A stretch of 64,000 nt of DNA from Bugulina stolonifera (lineage: Eukaryota > Bryozoa > Gymnolaemata > Cheilostomatida > Bugulidae), in NCBI GenBank assembly GCA_935421135.1, contig OW285191.1, positions 19,236,700 through 19,300,699 on the forward strand. Direction: 5' to 3'. The notes beneath the pieces were generated by a model, which saw only the letters and a program-made list of their open reading frames with translations, was not told the origin of the DNA and ran no database searches. This document shows positions 57,109-64,000 of this stretch, one piece after another. The position numbers were made by a program, and so were the translations under genes. Position 1 is the first letter of the stretch. Each line of letters opens with the position of its first letter.

Positions 57109-60100
57109 ATATGTAGAAGGATGGAGAGTTAGTACAGAAGATAAACAACTACCACCACCCAACGTCTGCCACTCATTGCATGGATTTAATATTACCAGTA
57201 CGACTCAAACCAAAATCTCTCCAATACACCATTATACGGCCAGAGAGGAAACTTTGAAGTACAAGGGAGATAACTTCAACACCAAAGAATATGACGATAT
57301 TCAGATGTCTCGTCTAAAAACCAAACATAAACTGATAGCCCTGTGCTGCTGTGCTCTTCTCATTGCCATTATATCTAGCGTGATGGTTATCAATGCCTTC
57401 CTTAATTGGTCTACCGACAACTCGTCCAATATCACACAGGTCAGTAAAATTATAGTCATGTACAACCAACCTGTTTTTATAATAATATTACAATGAAACT
57501 GGTTGCTCATTTATAAAGCCTTCAACGGAGATAAATGCCCTGTAAAAGTTGTTGCGCTGACGATAAGTGAACAGGGAAATTTTTTCGTTGTGAACAGAGA
57601 ATGACCGTGATTATACCTTACTATGCACAGAGTTTCTTGCACATTAATTACTACATAGGTGGGCTCCCAAATAGCTAAATGGCTATGTGTAGCTATTGAC
57701 AGTAGTATAATATCTGATGGCTGGTACCTACTCAACACCTACTCCATGTTTGCACATGGGTTTTTGTGAATAATTTAAATTTTAATTGCATTAAATGATA
57801 TATTAATGTATTATTTCTTAAGGGCACCTGCTTTTAAATGCCTATAAAAAGAGGTAGGCCTACTTGTAGATGGGTAAGAAATCTGAATGTGACACCTTGC
57901 ATCAGGTTAAACAAATATGAGATGTATGTTACAGTCTAATAATGGATGTGAACAGATTGTTCCTTTTCAATTATTGAGATAAGCTAAAACATTATAATAT
58001 TATACGGCAGGCTGCAGTCTCACAGCAGATTCTATCAATAGTTAGAATCCTTATAACACAAAGTTGGTACCTTATTTTATATACTTGTTCTTGTATTACA
58101 TTTTTAGGAAACTATATTTATATCACCAACGCTGGCAGCTCCAAATATGGACGTATCCCATAGATTGCCAGAAAATGGTGGAATTGACATACAAATAGAA
58201 ATTAATGAACTAACTACATATTCAGATGATAGCACTGATCAGAAACAGCGTAACTGGTTCCATATTGAAGAAACAGGAAATGTGGACATTATAGACGTAG
58301 GTGTAATAGACATTGACAGTGAAACAGACAATGAAATTAGCGGTTCCGGAATGAATGATAATGAAGATAGCCGAGATTACTTTCTCCCTGTTAATGGGAA
58401 ATTATCAAAAGAAACTGCTATTCAGCAAGAGCAGACAACTACACTGCTAGGCATGTTCACCAGTAGCAACATCCTGATGTCAACCTCCAGCATCTCAGCT
58501 GACAAGTTTAGACTGAGCACACAACTCTCCGCACCTGAAGAAAGATATGAACACACAACACCGTCTTCACACACAGGTATAGCACATGCTCATTAAATCA
58601 TGTGGATCATACTGTAATAAAATCTGCTTATGGGCAGTGGGCCCATTTTGATGTACAAAATGTACATGTAATATGCTAAAGGTTGGACTCTATTACAAGA
58701 GCAAGACTTGTAGTTTGCCCCCATACTAAAAGACTGCATTGCAGGTGTTTAGGCTAAAGTCATTAATTTTTCGCAGGTAAATTAAAGTTTGTGAGAAGTC
58801 AAAACCTACGCAATCTCTCTCTAAAACTAATCATCCCGACTAATCCACTTCTCAAGGATATGAAATGAATGTAAAGTAAAATTAATGATCATCTTACTAG
58901 ATGATTTCTAATGAGCTGCATGTTGCAAACACTTGCAGGTCTAATTTACAATTTACAAATAATCCACAATCAATTAGAATTAGATTGGGCAGGCAAGTCT
59001 TATTTGATTGAATTTTTAACACAATGAATATAGAGTTGTTCACTATTAACTCAACTCACAGTGTTTGAGCCACCAAATCACTACCATTTACACCTACTAA
59101 ATCACTCACCTCATTTTAATCTGATTGCTCTTTCAGATTAGGGGGGGGGGAGTGGACAACAGTTGATGATAATGGGTGTGCGGGTTTGGAGTTATGAAAC
59201 AACTGCTTATAAAGCATCACCTCATGATATATTGTTAGGCTTTCTAGAGATTTGTCAAGTCCTTCTGATTTTTAAGAGACTAGCTCATTTTTAGCTCCCA
59301 ATGTTGAATTCGATTTTCCCCAGTGGAACTTGGCAAGGCTGGTTTTCTATTTGTTCAAAACAGTTATCATTTGCATTTAATTCTTCAAATTGTAGTTACT
59401 CATCTACAATTTGTTGGATAAATATATTTTAGTCCAGTCCTTAGAATCTCAATGAGTTGTGTAGCCAAAAACTACATGCTTCTCTGATTACTCAGCAAGG
59501 TATACAATCGTGTTACATTGTTGGTTATATACGGTTTAGCAGTAATTATGTCAACTATAAATTATTTATGCTTGCCTAGGTTTCCATGGTACAGTGGAGA
59601 ACTTCAGTTATCATATAGGCAATCAAGTTACTCAATCAACTAGCACAAATACTGGTGAGTTACCTTCTCTCTGCTATGACTTTATAAGGAGAGAACAACT
59701 CCATGGTGGTAACCAGTAGTAGCGTTACCAACATTGCGATGGTAGTACATACAACAGACTAGAGTTTGATCTTACTTTTATAGATAAATGTGAAGCATGG
59801 CTCAACTGTGAAGACCCATTTCTTAAAGATTATTTAAAGAAGTTTTCTCAGCTGCCTACATGTCCATGTGCTTATCCACTTGGGAAAGGGAGCCAAGTAT
59901 ACGACCCCTACCACAAGAAGGCCTTCAGTTGGAAGGAATCTCGCTACAGTCAATCTTATCTGTATGCTTATCATAAAGGTATACAACATGATTGTAGCGG
60001 TTATTTGACAAGAGTTGTCCCCCTTCTAAGTAGTGTGGCCAAGAGTTGTCCCTTCTCTAGAGTAAAGTGGCCAAGAGTTGCTCCCTCTCTAGAGTAAAGT

Positions 60101-60631
60101 GGCTAAGAGTTGTCCCCTCTCTAGTTAATGTAGGGTAGATATTGTTACTTACATGTTTTTAGATGGTTATGATCATAACTCCATAACTTATCAGTACTTT
60201 AATTGTTATACCAGGTGCTAAAAGATGCATCAGATCTGAGGTTGGGCCGGGAACTTTGGCAGCCCAAAACTGTTGCTATGATGGTAAAGGTGTGCTGCTA
60301 ACAAGAGGTTCAGGGGCAGGTACCCCAGTTATCATCTCACCAGATGTCTCTTCTGCTCTTCACCAGCTTGTAGACCAGGTTCCTTGGATACTTTGCAATG
60401 GGGACTGGACAAGGTGAGTGCTAAGGCCAGTAAAGATGACAAGCAGTGCTACTATGAATATTATGCTGTACAATTATAGACACAATGTAAATAAAGCTGA
60501 TATGTATTGACATGTGTACTGTATGCTTTAGGTACAACATAGCCCGGCCACCAAACAACATGCAGGGATGTATGGAGAACCCCCCTCAAATAGAGTATCT
60601 ATACCAAGTATGGCTGGCCAAAAATCACTGA
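57109..60631 (+). CDS. AMOP-domain (isthmin-like) protein with membrane anchor, 5' end uncertain
   Basis: Exons: 57109-57439, 58108-58576, 59580-59654, 59784-59978, 60215-60413, 60532-60631, all phase-compatible. The first exon has a basic segment (RLKTKHK) followed by about 24 hydrophobic residues (57332-57403), which predicts a type II anchor; an ATG at 57305 lies just before it. A long acidic, Ser/Thr-rich linker fills exon 58108-58576. The last three exons encode an AMOP domain: CEAWLNCEDPFL, LPTCPCAYPL, TLAAQNCCYDGKGVLLTRG, VPWILCNGDWTRYN and RPPNNMQGCMENPP, as in isthmins. Isthmins are secreted vertebrate factors with a TSP1 repeat before AMOP; I see no TSP1 here. AATAAA at 60820-60825 is a likely poly(A) signal. 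Confidence 0.85.
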
Positions 60632-61164
60632 TGGAGTCTCAGTTTTCTTTAGAATGGTAGCCTGTAAACCTCTGATGTGACCCTCTGATGTGATGGAGGG
60701 GGCTGAGGAGGCCCACAAAAGAACTCCAAAAGATTTTATAAGTTTTTATGTTTTGTACAAACACTATTTTTATATCTCCTGTACATAAGTAAATACTGAC
60801 ACTAATTTATTACAATATTAATAAATCATATAAATAATGAGGTTTGAGGTACTCTAGAATTTAGATGTATCACTGGTACATAGTTAGTTGGTATGTCTAT
60901 GACTTTGTACACCTTACTGTACAGTAATCCAGTAATCCAGTAATCCAGTAAACCAGTAAAACAGTAATACAGTAATACAAGAGAGACAGAGCTTATAGTG
61001 CACTTGTATTATTTAGGTAAAACATAGAAATACATGTATATTCTCACTCCATAAACATAAACATACAGTTAATATATTGTTCCTCAGTAGAGGGACTCAA
61101 AAGTGCCGATGTTACCTAAACAGAATAAAATTTGTATGAAAATTCAAAATATGAAAAACTATTT

Positions 61165-61295
61165 ATATTACCACAGTAGTGTACCATGAGTAATAGCACA
61201 GTAGTGTACCATGAGTAATAGCACAGTAGTGTACCATGAGTAATAGCACAGTAGTGTACCATGAGTAATAGCACCGTAGTGTACCATATGTAATA
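61165..61295. repeat. 25-bp minisatellite
   Basis: Four to five copies of CACAGTAGTGTACCATGAG plus TAATAG. Confidence 0.9.
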
Positions 61296-61649
61296 TTTTA
61301 AACATTCATACAATTTTTATTCTATCATAGTTACAATGTGCCTGTAGAAGAGTAAGAACATATTATATTATACAGTTAGAAATGCCGTGTATTATAGTAG
61401 ATTATAAAACGTGTATCATAGAGATGAATAATCAACTGCAAGACAAGTCATATTTCACACACCAGGGTTCAGGGCACAGGAGTTGGTTCAGAAGTGGGGA
61501 AATTTTAAATAGCCTTGGTTCTTTGCCAAAGTACAAGCAGAAGACAGTGTCTTCTCTATTCAATCTTGAGTGACCCCCAAATCACAAACAAGGACCTCAG
61601 GCCATCTAAATTTCTCCATTACTGCACCAAACAAATGACTATAACAATA

Positions 61650-61862
61650 TTTCACATCAAGCACAGGGTATAACATGTCACACCAAGCACTGGATATAAC
61701 ATGTCACATCAAGCACTGGGTATAACATGTCACATCAAGCACTGGGTATAACATCTCACATCAAGCACTGGGTATAACATGTCACATCAAGCACTGGGTA
61801 TAACATATCACATCAAGCACTGGGTATAACATGTCACATCAAGCACTGGGTACAACATGTCT
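61650..61862. repeat. 26-bp minisatellite ending at a stop codon
   Basis: Eight copies of TCACATCAAGCACTGGGTAT plus AACATG. The last, degenerate unit ends within a few bases of the sulfotransferase stop codon, so the array lies in its 3' untranslated region. Confidence 0.9.
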
Positions 61863-61865
61863 ATA

Positions 61866-63349
61866 TTAGGCCCTGGTATACAACCACTTGCTGTCAGATA
61901 ACAGTGTACTTAGCTCAGTGTTAAATGGAGCAAAGAAAGCATCCAGCATTTCCACGGTCTGAGTAAGAATTGGCTTATGGATTTGAGAACCAGTAGGTTT
62001 GGACACATATCCAGGGTATCTGATGCCTAGGAACTTATAGAGAGAGTTCATATGTGCTGCTGAGTCAGCCTGGAACTCTTCTATCTTCATGAAATATATC
62101 TGTAGAATATTATTCTATAGAGTATTTGTGTTTAACAGTGAGCAGATGAATCACTACATCAACTACATGTACATGTATGTTATTTTATTCATCATCATTG
62201 AATGGATAGTAGTATCACAGACAGAGTTCTCTTACCTTAGACTGGGGCACCTGCTGAACTAGTTGAGTAAGGTGGGTGGAGTAACAGCTCTCGTACAACA
62301 TTGCAGTCTCGGCTAATCCTGGTTTAATCCCATACACACAGGCAGTAGGTCCAAAGCTAGGTTCAAACATACAGGTCTTAGCCTCATCTATAGCTGCACT
62401 CATAGCATCATGGAGCACCTGGCTGCCGACAGTGGAGAGGTCTGTGCCATCCTGTATTGTGGAAGAGAACATATTATGTAAATGTTGTACAGGTCATTGC
62501 ATGACAGAGTGCAGTACTAACTAATAGACAAGTGGATGAACCAAGTCTACCTGAATGTGAGGGTAGAAGTACTCTGCAATCACTCTGTCTGTCGGATTCT
62601 TCAGAGTCACTATAAACTTCTGGTCATTGCTCTCTATGTATGGAAACATAGCAGTGGGCAGGTCCAGGAAGAGAGTTCCAAAGTAGATTTCTAGCTGAAA
62701 TATGGGAGTTATCTTCTACTAATATAGTGTAGCAATGGGAGTTATCTTCTACCACTATTGTTTATATGGGAGTTATCTTCTACCACTAAATAGTGTAAAT
62801 AGGAGTTATCTTCTACTAATGTTGTGTATGTGGGAGTCATCTTCTACTAATATAGCAGATATGGGAGTTGTCTTCTTCTACTACTATAATGCATATGGGA
62901 GTTATCTTCTACTAGCATAGTGCACATGGGAGTTATCTTCTACCACTATTGTGTATAAGATGAGAGTTATCTTCTACCATGATTGTGTATATGGGAGTTA
63001 TCCTCTACTAATATTGAGTATAAATGAAAGTTACTGTTGTTACTTGTTGTTACTCTTGTTACTGTTGCAGTAATAAATTAGAGTAGTGTTTTTTGCCACT
63101 ATAATTTCTTCCATTACACAACATGCAACGATAATGTTTTTGCCACTATAACTTCTTCCATTACACAACATGCAACGACTCCATGCACACTTACGACTCA
63201 ATGCACACTTACAAATGCCGTAGTTAGACATTCCTCGCAATGAATGTAAAAGTTCTTCTGCTGCGATTGGCTGGCAATACTCTCAATAGAGTAAGAGTTA
63301 AAATGAAAGGAAGTCGTAACATCTGCCAATTGCATATCAGGGCACGAAT
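61866..63349 (-). CDS. Carbohydrate sulfotransferase, C-terminal part (gene continues upstream)
   Basis: Minus-strand exons: 63349-63213, 62694-62551, 62451-62236, 62099-61866, phase-compatible, ending TAA. Together they encode about 243 residues of a Golgi-type sulfotransferase, which transfers sulfate from PAPS to sugar chains. Seen: the 3'-phosphate binding region KFIVTLKNPTDRVIAEYF; YESCYSTHLTQLVQQVPQSK, the usual segment before the last strand; IYFMKIEEFQADSAAHMNSL; and a C-terminal helix with MLDAFFAPFNTELSTLL. A CEEC motif lies in the first listed exon. The 5' PAPS loop and membrane anchor are not in these exons. CHST15-like is my best guess at subtype. The first exon starts with two bases of a split codon, so at least one more exon lies upstream. 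Confidence 0.85.
62697..63030. repeat. About 31-bp minisatellite
   Basis: About ten imperfect copies of a unit with ATGGGAGTTATCTTCTAC and TAATATAGTGTAT. The array starts within the acceptor region of the sulfotransferase exon 62694-62551, whose polypyrimidine tract on the minus strand overlaps the first unit. Confidence 0.9.
63090..63182. repeat. Two-copy tandem duplication
   Basis: A unit of about 46 bp with TTTTTGCCACTATAA, CTTCTTCCATTACACAACAT and GCAACGA is present twice in a sulfotransferase intron. Confidence 0.85.
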
Positions 63350-63589
63350 CTATAATAACAATATAATATTATTATATGGTGTTCATGCACTTTAATACTG
63401 AGGTAGTTAGGTTTGACTAACACAGAAGCAGTGTTACTCAACACTCCTTGGGTTATTGTACCCAAATAATACTAGATATATACATGTACATGTACATTGT
63501 ATATCCAGTATGGTTTAGCTACCTTTTTGCTGCTTCAACTTACATTAGTAGGAGGGAAATGAAACCAAGTATACCAATTCAGACCAGCA

Positions 63590-64000
63590 ATCAGTGACCA
63601 TACCAGTGTCTGGTGGGTGGACCAGCCATGAGTGACCATACCAGTGTCTGGTGAGTGACCATACCAGTGTCTGGTGAGTGACCATACCAGTGTCTGGTGA
63701 GTGACCATACCAGTGTCTGGTGAGTGATCATACCAGTGTCTGGTGAGTGACCATACCAGTGTCTGGTGAGTGACCATACCAGTGTCTGGTGAGTGATCAT
63801 ACCAGTGTCTGATGAGTGACCATACCAGTGTCTGGTGAGTGACCATACCAGTGTCTGGTGGGTGGACCAGCCATGAGTGACCATACCAGTGTCTGGTGAG
63901 TGACCATACCAGTGTCTGGTGAGTGACCATACCAGTGTCTGGTGAGTGACCATACCAGTGTCTGGTGAGTGATCATACCAGTGTCTGGTGAGTGACCATA
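63590..64000. repeat. 23-bp minisatellite running off the window
   Basis: About sixteen copies of AGTGACCATACCAGTGTCTGGTG, plus two copies of a longer variant with GGGTGGACCAGCCATG. The two long variants about 240 bp apart suggest block duplication. It continues past position 64000. ORFs on the minus strand (TRHWYGHSPDTGM repeats) are artefacts of the array. Confidence 0.95.

Larger units (their letters stand above)
60632..61865. other. Intergenic region between convergent genes
   Basis: It contains a short run of CAGTAATC repeats (60925-60975) and two minisatellites listed separately. A segment at 61490-61630 is related to the SINE-linked block near 48.4 kb. The rest is AT-rich with no gene seen. 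Confidence 0.5.

Noticed and set aside
63545..63610. Minus-strand upstream exon of the sulfotransferase (frame ending FHFPPTN before GTAAGT)
   Set aside because: The donor looks good, but its phase does not fit the next exon: the required frame contains a stop. It could belong only if another exon intervenes.
63535..63953. Minus-strand ORFs of 120 and 131 codons with HWYGHSPDTGM repeats
   Set aside because: They are products of the 23-bp array.

Overview
This is animal nuclear DNA. Every recognisable gene is split by GT-AG introns, and the conserved families are metazoan: sphingosine-1-phosphate phosphatase, GPR180/TMEM145-type receptor, Pellino, DDX39B/UAP56 and an isthmin-type AMOP protein. 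No marker in the window fixes the species. The AT-rich background, very dense minisatellites and modest introns would fit an early-branching animal such as a sponge, but that is inference. I rebuilt the gene models by hand from splice sites, reading phase and family similarity. Five models close in frame from start to stop.

Layout: 1834-11875 (+) sphingosine-1-phosphate phosphatase, 6 exons plus a possible duplicated 48-nt mini-exon. 13478-17118 (-) GPR180/TMEM145-like seven-pass protein, 6 exons. 17.1-23.4 kb has no recognised gene; it is AT-rich and holds a long palindrome. 23415-32831 (+) Pellino E3 ligase, 9 exons, with a 1.6-kb minisatellite in intron 4 and a possible alternative terminal exon. 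33463-34516 (-) small unrecognised membrane protein, 2 exons. 34.5-37.1 kb has an LTR-like fragment and a tRNA-derived SINE. 37135-43210 (+) DDX39B/UAP56 RNA helicase, 10 exons; intron 8 carries a 1.6-kb hAT-like element. 43.2-56.8 kb is repeat-rich, with uncertain exons near 45 kb, a SINE interrupted by another element, two identical hAT-derived elements in inverted orientation, and a 22-bp array about 1.1 kb long. 57109-60631 (+) AMOP (isthmin-like) protein with a predicted membrane anchor; its 5' end is unresolved. 61866-63349 (-) 3' part of a carbohydrate sulfotransferase; the gene runs on toward or past the right edge.

The genes do not form a pathway. They are independent loci in alternating orientation, with convergent pairs at 11.9/13.5, 32.8/33.5 and 60.6/61.9 kb and divergent pairs at 17.1/23.4 and 34.5/37.1 kb. 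The unusual content is structural: more than twenty tandem arrays, hAT-derived elements with clean 8-bp target duplications, and a pair whose flanking 8-mers show that the spacer between them has been inverted.
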